Positions 51,697 through 62,784 are shown, counted from the stretch's first letter. The stretch: DNA of 64,000 nucleotides from Tachypleus tridentatus (GCF_004210375.1 NC_134830.1:62305576-62369575), one strand, 5' to 3'. A program made the numbers and translations. Notes: a model not told the origin generated them from the sequence alone.

Positions 51697-51911
51697 AATT
51701 AGAAAAAAGTTTCTCACTAGTCCCTCAAGCACATAAGTGAAGAAAATTTTCGGTTTTCTACAGTCTGATACAATTCATACTTTGTGAGAGTTTCAGTATA
51801 TTACACATAAGGGCTTCAATGGAAGGCTGTTTTGATAGTTTTCTTGTAACTCTGAAAATAAAACACGTTATCTTTAGTAAAAACTATATTAATGTATATA
51901 TATATTGCTAG
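51697..51911. other. 5' flank of the receptor gene
   Basis: AT-rich, with TATATATATA near 51896. Lies between the receptor start and a mariner element. A minus-strand acceptor-like tgtatcagactgtag near 51758 could mean a 5' non-coding exon upstream. Confidence 0.4.
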
Positions 51912-51913
51912 TA

Positions 51914-52891
51914 CACCCTTGTGCAAATTAATTGAAACAAATGGTCATTTTACAATATTTTCAGCATGACGGCTGGTGTAAGCTCGCTGGACCCGCTGAT
52001 TTCCTTTAATAGTCATTTTTTCACACAGACGGCGTCATTAGCTGTGTTTTGCAATACGGTCGATCTATTTTTGGGACATATGACGAAATTTTGAGGAAGA
52101 TTACGTCATTCGAAATTGCGTTAGAAGGGCAAGGAGACCAGTCAAAAACAACTTCTTACCAACTCAATGAAGAAAAAACAGTATCAATGGGGTCTGAAAT
52201 ACAAGACCTGGACGTAAGAACAATGGAGGAAAGTGTTATTCAGTGACGAGACTCATTTCTTCGTACAGGGTCAAAGAAGTCTGCATGTTCGCAGATCTCC
52301 AGGTGAGAAACTTCGAGAATCTCATATCAATCAGTTCATAAAACATCCCTTGAAGAAGATGTTTTGGGGTTTTTTCAGCTACTATGGCGTCGAAGGCTTA
52401 CATATCGTAGAAGGTATGATGCGAGGACCACAGTACATCGAAGTTTTGCAGAGAAAAGTCGTTCCAGAATTGAAAAAGAGATTTCCAGATGGATCTGGCA
52501 TTTTTCAGCAAGATCTGACTCCGTGCCACACATCGAAACTTGTGAAGAATTTTATGACTACAACGCAAATAAAGGTGCTGGACTGGCCTGGAAACTCTCC
52601 GGACTTAAATCCAATTGAAAATCTTTTGGCGATTTGTAAAGAAAGACTTCGGGGAAAAGACTGTACTGCGAAAGATAAGCTAATTGAGGTGTAGTACCGC
52701 GATCCAAAAATTAGTAAAGATTGCAGTCAACTTGCGGAGTCGATGCCAAAGTGGATTAATGATCTGAAAAATAAACGTGGTCATATCATGTATTAATTTG
52801 TGAGTAATTTTTGAATTCTCAGAAATAAAACGCAAAAAAATTGAAAAATTCGTAATTTTCCGTCTTGTTTCAACTAATTTGCACAAGGGTG
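51914..52891 (+). mobile_element. Tc1/mariner element, 978 bp, internally deleted
   Basis: Terminal inverted repeats of about 27 bp, CACCCTTGTGCAAATTA at the left, with the complementary TAATTTGCACAAGGGTG at the right (one mismatch within the first 20 bp, continuing into GAAACAA). Flanked by TA on both sides (51912-51913, 52892-52893). Full-length relatives are usually about 1.3 kb or more; the N-terminal DNA-binding half of the transposase is largely missing. It sits about 220 bp upstream of the receptor start codon. Confidence 0.95.
52150..52694 (+). pseudogene. Tc1/mariner transposase, C-terminal part
   Basis: The open frame 52233-52694 holds the DD34E catalytic region: VLFSDETHFFVQG (first Asp), SGIFQQDLTPCHTSK (second Asp) and GNSPDLNPIENLLAICKERL (Glu). 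Just upstream in the same frame WGLKYKTWT is followed by a stop, then EQWRKVLFSDE, so even this half is interrupted. The helix-turn-helix domains are not recognisable. Not the same family as the element at 22.2 kb. Confidence 0.9.
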
Positions 52892-52893
52892 TA

Positions 52894-53253
52894 TTAAATA
52901 AATACTATAATAATATGAAACACATTTTTTAATATATTATTTAATAAAGTTCAAACCATTTCTTCCTTTACCTGCAAATTAGAGGTATAACGTATTTGCC
53001 AAACCATGTCAATAATTATTAAATAGTGATTTTTATGACCAACTGATATGTTTGTGTTTGACTTTTATTTAAATGCTCTCCTTTATTTTATCCTTTTTTT
53101 TATATAAAAAAAAAAGAGTTTTAACTTCCACAGTGTCTTACTTGTTGTTTTACAATAATAAACATTAAATGACATCAGGTAGTACATCTAAATCATAACT
53201 ATCTGAGATCTCTATTTCATGCTTTATTGGATCTTTTCAGTCCAGCAAGGCCA
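52894..53253. other. No gene recognised
   Basis: AT-rich spacer before the tandem duplication; T-run and A-run near 53090-53115 form a small hairpin. Confidence 0.5.
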
Positions 53254-53679
53254 ACTGGAGGAAAGGGTACTAAATAGTATTTGTAGTATCTGTATTTTAT
53301 ATCTGTGACAAATCTACTAAAGGTAGTTACCATCCACTTGCAAAAAGAGGGGTTGTATTTTTATTTTTCACCAGTTTTTCCCTGCACTTCCTAATTTTGC
53401 TGTGCAAATTTTCTCAGTTTTACGATCAACTTACATCAAGCATACTCAAAATCCTATTCACAGTTTCAAAAATTCCAACTTTAGGGTAAGTGGCGCCAAT
53501 AACGTGTCATGCTATAACACTCATTTAACCAACGTAGAGAAAATGATAAAGTTTAGTTATTATACATATAAATAGAAAGTATATTCAAATACAAATGTTA
53601 AGACTTGCTCTGTCCTTTCAAATTCCTAGATATGCCAGTGTTATCACCTTCCTCAATTCAGAAGTACTTTTCAATCATG

Positions 53680-53795
53680 CCCCTCACTAGTACAGTGGTA
53701 AGTCTAAAAATTTACAATGCTATAATCAGGGGTTTGATTCCCCTCAGTGGACCCTAGCAGATGACCTGATGTGGCTTTGTTATAAGAAAACATAC
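53680..53795 (+). repeat. tRNA-like SINE, family 3 (copy in unit 1)
   Basis: CCCCTCACTAGTACAGTGG, ATTTACAATGCTATAATC, GGGGTTTGATTCCCCTCAG (B-box-like), AGCAGATGACCTGATGTGG and tail CTTTGTTATAAGAAAACATA, in the order of the copy at 45974-46093. Confidence 0.85.
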
Positions 53796-54360
53796 AAATT
53801 AGCTGCACCTTACCCTTCATCACACATCCCAATAGCTTAAAGTATGGTGAATATTTTATGGTATTACATGGATTTGAACCTGGCTCAATAGTTCAGAAAA
53901 ACACATTCCTACTACGGGGCCAACCCACATCTTAAATTAAACAAAGATTTACAAATGTGTGACTGTTTGTTGGAAAGATTTTCTTGGCATGTCTTGCTTA
54001 TTTATAAACCTTTTTCTGTTCACCATTACTCTGTGATTTTATGTAGTATAGACATATATATTCTATATTACAATCTTCAAAACTAAAATACTAAGAAATA
54101 CTGTGTTATAGAAATATCTAGACAGTTTTATAAATAAATGATTGCAGGTATATGAAAACAAATTTAACCATTTAAAGTATGCATTTTAAAATATAATGCA
54201 TATTTTCTTTCCTACATAGGTTTAAAATCATTAATTAATTAATTTTAGCCATATAATCACAATACAGTATTCTGGATTGAAATACTGTCTACCTCTGTCA
54301 AATATGCATTTATTGAGATTTTTTAATGCTTTGCCATGTTTAATGACACATCCATTTATG

Positions 54361-54364
54361 TAAT
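54361..54364. repeat. Candidate 4-bp target-site duplication TAAT (left)
   Basis: TAAT lies directly before the GGGTCATTCC terminus and again directly after the opposite terminus (56824-56827). With four AT-rich bases chance is possible, but the position is exact at both ends. Confidence 0.6.
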
Positions 54365-55019
54365 GGGTCATTCCATGTAAATTCATCCAGATTTTGGAAA
54401 ATTTTCCAGGTGGCCCCTTCAGAATGCCTTGAAATAATTCATATGTGCTCATCTACCCATATAATGAAAAATTGCCAAAGATTAGATCAATATCTCTAAG
54501 TTTCTGATTTACAGCCATGTAAAATTTAAGTAATTTTTTTTTTTTTTTTGGCGAATTTATTTTCAGGCAACTTTGGCTGCTTAAAGCTGCAAGAGTAAGG
54601 GTGGTAGAAGGCTGAAATTTGCTACATTGACTGAATTAATCTTACAAAATTCAAAAATGGTCTCAAACCAAGTTTATCTCTCTTAGGATTTGCATAGTGA
54701 GGCAATAAAATCACCTGAAAACCCAAAATTGTAAAAAACATTGGTTTATTTAATAAGCCATAGCTCTAAGACTTAATATGATACAAAGCTTTTTCAGATT
54801 TTTACCATATATTCTTACATCTCTGAATATGATCTACAAAACAAATCAGGATGGTGTTCAACCTACTTTTTGAGTTATAATTTTTTAAAGTATCCTCTGA
54901 CCATAAGTTGTTTACTTGACAAAAAAACACTTCAATTCAGGTGTGTTGCTGTGTGCAAATATATCCATAAAATTATGAAATAATTTATGAATCCCATTGA
55001 AATATTCTAATCAGCCTTT
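54365..55019 (+). repeat. Left terminal inverted repeat, unit 1
   Basis: About 655 bp. Begins GGGTCATTCCATGTAAATTC; its inner end (ATTCTAATCAGCCTTT) pairs with the right arm's AAAGACTGGTTAGAAT. The two arms have diverged by substitutions and indels, while the two tandem units hardly differ. Confidence 0.85.
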
Positions 55020-55107
55020 ACCATATATTCTTACATCTCTGAACATGATTTTCAAAAAATCAAGGTTATGAAAAATAATAAATTATCAAACTGTAAGTGT
55101 CTCTGAT

Positions 55108-55683
55108 ATGTACCATTGGGCAAAGAACCACATTCAGGGCATTCAGTTCTTTCTTGTCAATCAGGAATCAGTCCTGCAGAATTGTGTAAAGTTTTATCTA
55201 CTCGAGCACTATGAAAATTGCAAAACTGTGGCAGGTATTAGGTCACATCACAGCTTTATTCCCCACTCTACCAACACATTGTATATGAGAAGGCTATCAG
55301 ATGATGATGTGTACACAGTTGTAACTGTTGGTAGTAGCAGTGAAAGTGATGCTGCAGCAGCTCAAATAGGGTCTAATGACAATTATCAGCCAGGGAAATA
55401 TGTGGCATGCATATATGATCATGAATGGTATGTGGGAAACATAAAAGATAGATCAGATGAACATTCCAAAGTGTTGGTGTCATTTACGAAGAAATCAAGA
55501 AATGAACTGTTCTCATGGCTTGCAAGGTCACGTAAAGATGAAAGTTGGTTTCCTTTCCAACATATTCTTTGTCTGATAAGTTCACCTACTGTGCAAGGCA
55601 GTAGTGCTTGCCACTATGTTCTAAGTCAAAGTAATCTCAACATAATCAAACTCAAATTTCAGAAATTTATTCAAGTTGTCTGA
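55108..55683 (+). CDS. Transposase-family C-terminal domain protein, 191 codons, unit 1
   Basis: Intact frame with features I recall from a multi-copy metazoan family of unnamed transposase-like proteins: YHWAKNHIQGIQFFLVNQES (WC-.-HIQGI-FF-V in relatives), KTVAGIRSHHSFIP (TVPGTRSHHSFVP), RRLSDDDVYTVV, then a barrel-like module YQPGKYVACIYDHEWYVGNI, VLVSFTKKSRNELFSWLARS, ESWFPFQHILCLISSPT, ending SACHYVLSQSNL. The module has a Tudor/chromo-barrel look, but that is inference. The upstream catalytic part (TDG..S.FKN type) is absent here. The family reading appears to extend a few codons 5' of the ATG (TVSVSD). It may be a surviving fragment or an exapted gene. Confidence 0.65.
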   Translation: MYHWAKNHIQGIQFFLVNQESVLQNCVKFYLLEHYENCKTVAGIRSHHSFIPHSTNTLYMRRLSDDDVYTVVTVGSSSESDAAAAQIGSNDNYQPGKYVACIYDHEWYVGNIKDRSDEHSKVLVSFTKKSRNELFSWLARSRKDESWFPFQHILCLISSPTVQGSSACHYVLSQSNLNIIKLKFQKFIQVV

Positions 55684-56005
55684 ACAAAGCAATGTTTATT
55701 TGATGTTGTTAAGGCTAATTTATCGCCAAAGCAGTTTTTGAAACATTCATTGTCATGATTATTGCAGTTTTGTGTGACTATAATCTTTCTCAGTTATCCC
55801 CTGTTGTAGCACTAGTTGAGCTTTTTGTGTCTGATTTACCTTTGTATTTATTATATTATGAATCTTAAACTCAGCCATATCTGCATAACTGTAATGCATA
55901 CACAATATATTTGCATTGCCATGTGATATAACTAGTTATGCCAATAAACTTGTTCAGAAATGAATTAATTCTTTCTTGTTTCTTACAACTTCATCATTTA
56001 ACACT

Positions 56006-56823
56006 GTGAAAGACTGGTTAGAATATTTCAGTGGGATTCATAAAATTCTGACAGGTATTTTTCAAAATTGTATGGATATATTTGCACACAGTAACACACC
56101 TGAACTGAATTTTTTTAAACTAACAAATGTATGGTTAGTGGATACTTTAAAAAATTATAACTCAAAAAGTAGGTTGAACACCATCCTGATTTTTTTTGTA
56201 GATCTTATTCAGTGATGTAAGAATATATGGTAAAAATCTGAAAAGGCTGCATGATTGGTGACATGGTCAAACTGTGGCCTGAAGTAGGGCTATTTTTAGC
56301 TAAATCATAAAAAGTTGCATGCAGCTAAATTTTTTTACAGATCTAACAGACTTTTAATTACAACAATTGTTGATTTATCAATTGATATGTTATAGGAAAG
56401 TAGAAAACAAAATTCAGCTTTGTATCATATTGAGTCTTAGAGCTATGGCTTATTACATAAACCAATGTTTTTTATGATTTTGTGTTTTCAAGTGATTTTA
56501 CAGCCTCACTATGCAAATCCTAAGAGAGATAAACTTGGTGTGAGACCGTTTTTGAATTCTGTGAGATTAATTCAGTCAGTGCAGCAAATTTCAGCCTTCT
56601 ACCACCATTACTCTTGCAGCTTTAAGCAGCCAAAGTTGCCCGAAAATGAATTTGCCAAAATTAACAAAAAAATTAACTAAATTTTACAGGGCTGTAAATC
56701 AGAAACTTAGAGATACTGATCTAATCTTTGGCAGTTTTTCATTAGATGAGCACGTGTGAATTTTTTCAAGGCATTCTGTAGGGGTCACCTGCAGCCCCTG
56801 GATGATTTGACATGGAATGACCC
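56006..56823 (-). repeat. Right terminal inverted repeat, unit 1
   Basis: About 818 bp, complementary to the left arm but with an extra block around 56240-56400 (GGCTGCATGATTGGTGACAT region). Frames 55976-56215 and 56465-56680 fall in it and are not genes. Confidence 0.85.
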
Positions 56824-56827
56824 TAAT

Positions 56828-57300
56828 ATATATATGTATATTAATAATTCACTACATGTTACAAACTCATAGGTGTTTTATTTTTAGAACTGAGTTGCGA
56901 ATAAGCATTAGTGTTACAAATGTCTTTTTTTTTTCCTGACTCATTTAATTGTTAAATATATAATTTCAATATAGTTTGTTGGAAAAATTGTTCATTACTT
57001 ATAAAAAAAAAATTATCTTAAGCAATTTTTACTGTTGAATTAACGAGGTTTTAGTTATTTTATTCTACATTTATGATGCATTAACTGAGTATTATTAGGT
57101 TCTTTTAGCACATAACATAGGTGAAGCTATACATTTATACCAGAATTTGTTTGAAATTGTTTCCTACACTCATCCCTTGATGAGTCAGTGGTAAATTTGC
57201 AAATTTACATATCTAAAACCTGGAGTTTAAAAATTACTGTCTTAAGTTTTTATATTTCAGAAATTAGTGAAATGCTACCTGCTAGTATATAGAATAAAAA
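56828..57300. other. Spacer within the tandem unit
   Basis: AT-rich. A decayed tRNA-like fragment may lie at about 57170-57235 (CCCTTGATGAGTCAGTGG, TTTACATATCTAAAACC). Begins with a TATATATATG run just right of the transposon end. Confidence 0.4.
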
Positions 57301-57699
57301 GAGCCAGCTTCTACAACTGAAATGAGAAATAGAATGAAGGGTGGCTGGCTGAACCTGATTATAAGGCTAAAAAAAGTAAAAGAATTGAAGCTCTTTGGAA
57401 AATGAGTTTGTCCAAGCTGTGAGTCCAGATGTGTAGGACCTTTATAATCATATAACTGCTGAACTGCTAATGCAGAGAGAGAATGGAAAAAAGAATGATA
57501 ATTATTACTTGGCCACTGAAAGGAAAAATGCCTAGCACAGGCTTCAAGACTACTGTCATACAAAAAAAAAAAGATGAACAGTACAACTTTTATGACTACT
57601 ATTAAAATAATGAGCAGTAATTGCAGGGTTGGCAAAGCATATTTACATTTCCATAATAAGTAAAATGAATGAAAACTTTTGGGTATATAAAATGAAACA

Positions 57700-58960
57700 A
57701 AGAAGGTTGTCAAAAAGTTTCATATGAAACTGACACAGTTTACACTGGTCCTCCTCGAAATTATGAAGATACTATTTGGAAGAATAGGAAAATGTTTAGG
57801 CTTCAAAATTATTACATTGTCATCGTTTTACAGAAAACAATATCCCAATTGTCTACCACAGTTGCTTCAGCAGGATTCAGCATAGCTGTAAATGTGTTAT
57901 TGCTAAAACATTAACCAGCTTATTAAAACACGAGAACTTCATGATTAAACTATTAAATTTGTTTTGGGTGACAGTGTTGATTTCACATTTCAATGTCGGC
58001 TTTGGTTTTGCAGCAAGTGTAAGGAAAGAAATAAATTTTCTTTGGTTTGATGAAATGATGTAAAAACTGTTTACCAGAAAATTGGGGTAAAATCAAAGAG
58101 TTGAATGAAGATATGCATTGGAAAACTGAAATAAATATTTCTGAACTGTTTATTAAAGGCTGAGGAACATGTCTATGACAAACGTCTTCAGTTAAGTGAA
58201 ATTTAATCTTGGGATGGCATATTGATGTGTATCAAAATGAAGATCAGAATGCACTATATTCCTGATCTATGTCAGTCTTATTACAGATACTGTATTTAGC
58301 AAAACATCACTTTATAAGAATAATGTTAGTAGTAGTAGTAGGCCAATGAATCCTAGTAGTTGTGACTGACCACCATAAGAATGAGAGATGCTGTTTATGT
58401 ATTCATTACCAAATTAAGAAACCATCTTCCTCTTATGAATTATGATGCAACTTGTCATTTGTACAGATGGACCATCATCTGAGTTTAAAAATTGACAAAA
58501 ATGAAGAAGTTACAGGGGAAACATTTTGCTACTCCTCATGCCAGAGGGCTGGTAATTGCAATAGGATGCACCAGAGTCTATTGTCAAAATCAAAGGTAAT
58601 GAATAAATAAGTAGATGCAATTATCAGTCAAACTACAAAGGACATTTTGATGATATGTGACAAGAGTGTTTACTTACCTGATCAAGATATAACCTGTTAC
58701 ACTGATTAAGAAACTTCTTGGGGTTATTTCAAGGAAGTTAATGAAATTAATTAAGATACATGTCATTGAACACATTAATAGATATCTGAAGCTGTAAAAA
58801 ATGGAAAAAAACAATGATGTTTTTACTACAAAATCTTATGCCAAATGATGATAATGTTGATATGCAAGTGAATGCAATAATGGACAATTGGGGATTTGTC
58901 TAGCATGTTAAAAGACCTCCTGGAGATCTTATTAGTGTTGTTGGTGATGATGTCCAACTT
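57700..58960 (+). pseudogene. Decayed transposase core, apparently the same family as the 191-codon frame
   Basis: Read in changing frames on the plus strand, the clearest block is at about 58460-58500: CTDGPSSEFKN, a motif I recall as T-D-G-(A/P)-x-S-Q-F-K-N in relatives. It is followed after a frame change by KLQGKHFATPHARGLVIAIG (FATSHGKG-VDGIGG in relatives). Upstream pieces (CTIFLIYVSLITDTVFSKTS, SSSRPMNPSSCD) fit the region before it only loosely. Many stops and frameshifts; certainly dead. It lies outside the long-TIR element of the unit and downstream of its C-terminal frame, so it is a separate insertion or a rearranged piece. Confidence 0.5.
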
Positions 58961-59018
58961 CCTCTTCCACTTTGTCCTATAGCTGGTGGTCATACCCAGT
59001 CAAATTGTAATGCCTCTT

Positions 59019-59110
59019 AATGAGGAGAAACCCACTTGAAATAAAAATGTATATCAGAATGGCTGGTACATTAACTAATAATTCCTGAGATACAAATTTA
59101 ATGCTTTTCA
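59019..59110 (+). repeat. Single-arm copy of the foldback repeat family
   Basis: AATGAGGAGAAACCCACTTG, AAAAATGTATATCAGAATGG then TGGTACATTAACTAATAATT; the same start as the copies at 7793 and 49661. It lies just before the unit junction at 59199/59200. Confidence 0.7.
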
Positions 59111-59626
59111 AATTAATTTCAGTACCTGTACCAGCAGAATGAATATTGGTGTATACCTTAAGTCTTGCAGAGTATAATGACTTTTTTTTGCATTTAAGTA
59201 CTGGAAGAAAGGGTACTAAATAGTATTTGTAGTATCTGTATTTTATATCTGTGACAAATCTACTAAAGGTAGTTACCATCCACTTGCAAAAAGAGGAGGT
59301 TGTATTTTTATTTTTCACCAGTTTTTCCCTGCACTTCCTAATTTTGCTGTGCAAATTTTCTCAGTTTTACGATCAACTTACATCAAGCATACTCAAAATC
59401 CTATTCACAGTTTCAAAAATTCCAACTTTAGGGTAAGTGGCGCCAATAACGTGTCATGCTATAACACTCATTTAACCAACGTAGAGAAAATGATAAAGTT
59501 TAGTTATTATACATATAAATAGAAAGTATATTCAAATACAAATGTTAAGACTTGCTCTGTCCTTTCAAATTCCTAGATATGCCAGTGTTATCACCTTCCT
59601 CAATTCAGAAGTACTTTTCAATCATG

Positions 59627-59742
59627 CCCCTCACTAGTACAGTGGTAAGTCTAAAAATTTACAATGCAAAAATCAGGGGTTTGATTCCCCTCAGTGGACC
59701 CTAGCAGATGACCTGATGTGGCTTTGTTATAAGAAAACATAC
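59627..59742 (+). repeat. tRNA-like SINE, family 3 (copy in unit 2)
   Basis: Duplicate of 53680-53795 with a few substitutions (TACAATGCAAAAATCAGG in place of TACAATGCTATAATCAGG). It came with the tandem duplication, not by a new insertion. Confidence 0.85.
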
Positions 59743-60311
59743 AAATTAGCTGCACCTTACCCTTCATCACACATCTCAATAGCTTAAAGTATGGTGAATA
59801 TTTTATGGTATTACATGGATTTGAACCTGGCTCAATAGTTCAGAAATTCACATTCCTACTACGGGGCCAACCCACATCTTAAATTAAACAAAGCTTTACA
59901 AATGTGTGACTGTTTGTTGGAAAGATTTTCTTGGCATGTTTTGCTTATTTATAAACCTTTTTCTGTTCACCATTACTCTGTGATTTTATGTAGTATAGAC
60001 ATATATATTCTATATTACAATCTTCAAAACTAAAATACTAAGAAATACTGTGTTATAGAAATATCTAGACAGTTTTATAAATAAATGATTGCAGGTATAT
60101 GAAAACAAATTTAACCATTTAAAGTATGCATTTTAAAATATAATGCATATTTTCTTTCCTATATAGGTTTAAAACCATGAATTAATTAATTTTAGCCATA
60201 TAATCACAATACAGTATTCTGGATTGAAATACTGTCTACCTCTGTCAAATATGCATTTATTGAGATTTTTTAATGCTTTGCCATGTTTAATGACACATCC
60301 ATTTATGTAAT

Positions 60312-62784
60312 GGGTCATTCCATGTAAATTCATCCAGATTTTGGAAAATTTTCCAGGTGACCCCTTCAGAATGCCTTGAAAAAATTCATATGTACGCATC
60401 GACCCATATAATGAAAAATTGCCAAAGATTAGATCAATATCTCTAAGTTTCTGATTTACAGCCATGTAAAATTTAAGTAATTTTTTTTTTTATTTTTGGC
60501 GAATTTATTTTCAGGCAACTTTGGCTGCTTAAAGCTGCAAGAGTAATGGTGGTAGAAGGCTGAAATTTGCTACATTGACTGAATTAATCTTACAAAATTC
60601 AAAAATGGTCTCAAACCAAGTTTATCTCTCTTAGGATTTGCATAGTGAGGCAATAAAATCACCTGAAAACCCAAAATTGTAAAAAACATTGGTTTATTTA
60701 ATAAGCCATAGCTCTAAGACTTAATATGATACAAAGCTTTTTCAGATTTTTACCATATATTCTTACATCTCTGAATATGATTTACAAAACAAATCAGGAT
60801 AGTGTTCAACCTACTTTTTTGAGTTATAATTTTTTAAAGTATCCTCTGACCATAAGTTGTTTACTTGACAAAAAAACACTTCAATTCAGATGTGTTGCTG
60901 TGTGCAAATATATCCATAAAATTATGAAATAATTTATGAATCCCATTGAAATATTCTAATCAGCCTTTACCATATATTCTTACATCTCTGAACATGATTT
61001 TCAAAAAATCAAGGTTATGAAAAATAATAAATTATCAAACTGTAAGTGTCTCTGATATGTACCATTGGGCAAAGGACCACATTCAGGGCATTCAGTTCTT
61101 TCTTGTCAATCAGGAATCAGTCATGCAGAATTGTGTAAAGTTTGATCTACTTGAGCACTATGAACAATACAAAACTGTGGCAGGTATTAGGTCACATCAT
61201 AACTTTATTCCCCACTCTACCAACAAATTGTATATGAGAAGGCTATCAGATGATGATGTGTACACAGTTGTAACTGTTGGTAGTAGCAGTGAAAGGGATG
61301 CTGCAGCAGCTCAAATAGGGTCTAATGATAACAATGACAATTATCAGCCAGGGAAATATGTGGCATGCATATACGATCATGAATGGTATGTGGGAAACAT
61401 AAAAGATAGATCAGATGAACATTCCAAAGTGTTGGTGTCATTTACGAAGAAATCAAGAAATGAACTGTTCTCATGGCTTGCAAGGTCACGTAAAGATGAA
61501 AGCTGGTTTCCTTTCCAACATATTCTTTGTCTGATAAGTTCACCTACTGTGCAAGGCAGTAGTGCTTGCCACTATGTTCTAAGTCAAAATAATCTCAACA
61601 TAATCAAACTCAAATTTCAGAAATTTATTTAAGCTGTCTGAACAAAGCAATGTTTATTTGATGTTGTTAAGGCTAATTTATTGCCAAAGCAGTTTTTGAA
61701 ACATTCATTGTCATGATTATTGCAGTTTTGTGTGACTATAATCTTTCTCAGTTATCCCCTGTTGTAGCACCAGTTGAGCTTTTTTGTGTCTGATTTACCT
61801 TTGTATTTATTATATTATGAATCTTAAACTCAGCCATATCTGCATAACTGTAATGCATACACAATATATTTGCATTGCCATGTGATCTAACTAGTTATGC
61901 CAATAAACTTGTACAGAAATGAATTAATTCTTTCTTGTTTCTTACAACTTCATCATTTAACATTGTGAAAGACTGGTTAGAATATTTCAGTGGGATTCAT
62001 AAAATTCTGACAGGTATTTTTCAAAATTGTATGGATATATTTGCACACAGTAACACACCTGAACTGAATTTTTTTAAACTAACAAATGTATGGTTAGTGG
62101 ACACTTTAAAAAATTATAACTCAAAAAGTAGGTTGAACACCATCCTGATTTTTTTTGTAGATCATATTCAGTGATGTAAGAATATATGGTAAAAATCTGA
62201 AAAGGCTGCATGACTGGTGACATGGTCAAACTGTGGCCTGAAGTAGGGCTATTTTTAGCTAAATCATAAAAAGTTGCATGCAGCTAAATTTTTTTACAGA
62301 TCTAACAGACTTTTAATTACAACAATTGCTGATTTATCAACTGATATGTTATAGGAAAGTAGAAAACAAAATTCAGCTTTGTATCATATTGAGTCTTAGA
62401 GCTATGGCTTATTACATAAACCAATGTTTTTTATGATTTTGTGTTTTCAGGTGATTTTACAGCCTCACTATGCAAATCCTAAGAGAGATAAACTTGGTGT
62501 GAGACCATTTTTGAATTCTGTGAGATTAATTCAGTCAGTGCAGCAAATTTCAGCCTTCTACCACCATTACTCTTGCAGCTTTAAGCAGCCAAAGTTGCCC
62601 GAAAATGAATTTGCCAAAATTAACAAAAAAATTAACTAAATTTTACAGGGCTGTAAATCAGAAACTATTAGAGATACTGATCTAATCTTTGGCAGTTTTT
62701 CATTAGATGAGCACGTGTGAATTTTTTCAAGGCATTCTGTAGGGGTCACCTGCAGCCCCTGGATGATTTGACATGGAATGACCC
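60312..62784 (+). mobile_element. DNA transposon with long terminal inverted repeats, unit 2
   Basis: Same element as 54365-56823, including the same flanking TAAT (60308-60311 and 62785-62788), so it was copied with the tandem unit. Arms are at about 60312-60968 and 61965-62784. The 191-codon frame is again intact. Confidence 0.85.
61057..61632 (+). CDS. Transposase-family C-terminal domain protein, 191 codons, unit 2
   Basis: Counterpart of 55108-55683. It differs by several substitutions (for example HWAKDHIQGI, MQNCVKFDLLEHYEQYKTVA, SSSERDAAAA), three extra codons (SNDNNDNYQPG) and an earlier stop (KFQKFI) that shortens the end. The barrel-like module from YVACIYDHEWYVGNIKDRSD to SACHYVLSQ is nearly unchanged, and no stop or frameshift has entered in either copy. 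Confidence 0.65.
   Translation: MYHWAKDHIQGIQFFLVNQESVMQNCVKFDLLEHYEQYKTVAGIRSHHNFIPHSTNKLYMRRLSDDDVYTVVTVGSSSERDAAAAQIGSNDNNDNYQPGKYVACIYDHEWYVGNIKDRSDEHSKVLVSFTKKSRNELFSWLARSRKDESWFPFQHILCLISSPTVQGSSACHYVLSQNNLNIIKLKFQKFI

Larger units (their letters stand above)
54365..56823 (+). mobile_element. DNA transposon with long terminal inverted repeats (2,459 bp), unit 1
   Basis: Termini are GGGTCATTCCATG at both ends, inverted. The left arm runs 54365-about 55019 and pairs with about 56006-56823; matching blocks in order include GCCAAAGATTAGATC, CTAAGTTTCTGATTTACAGCC, GCAACTTTGGCTGCTTAAAG, CCATAGCTCTAAGACT and AGGTTGAACACCATCCTG or their complements. The right arm has extra sequence. Candidate target duplication TAAT. 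A 4-bp duplication is known for the Sola superfamily (Sola1-3); assignment to it is inference. Between the arms lies one intact frame of 191 codons resembling only the C-terminal part of a transposase, so this is an internally deleted copy. Confidence 0.85.
53254..59199. repeat. Tandem duplication, copy 1 (5,946 bp)
   Basis: The unit starts at ACTGGA(g/a)GAAAGGGTAC and repeats from 59200. The offset is 5,946 at the left edge and grows to 5,961 by the window end through small indels. By eye only scattered substitutions separate the copies, so it is young. Left of 53254 and 59200 the sequences differ except for the ACTGGA junction homology. The unit contains a family-3-like SINE, a long-TIR transposon with an intact frame, and a decayed transposase core. 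Confidence 0.95.

Noticed and set aside
54231-54452. Minus-strand frame MSTYELFQGILKGP and its longer twin at 60169-60465
   Set aside because: It falls across the left terminal inverted repeat and its flank; no protein signature.
57282-57713. Minus-strand 143-codon frame rich in F, S, L and I, and its duplicate near 63242-63674
   Set aside because: Composition is that of AT-rich noise, and the second copy is already broken into two frames by an indel; no motif.
58977-59354. Minus-strand 125-codon frame across the tandem-unit junction
   Set aside because: It spans the duplication breakpoint and has no motif, so it is a by-product of the junction.
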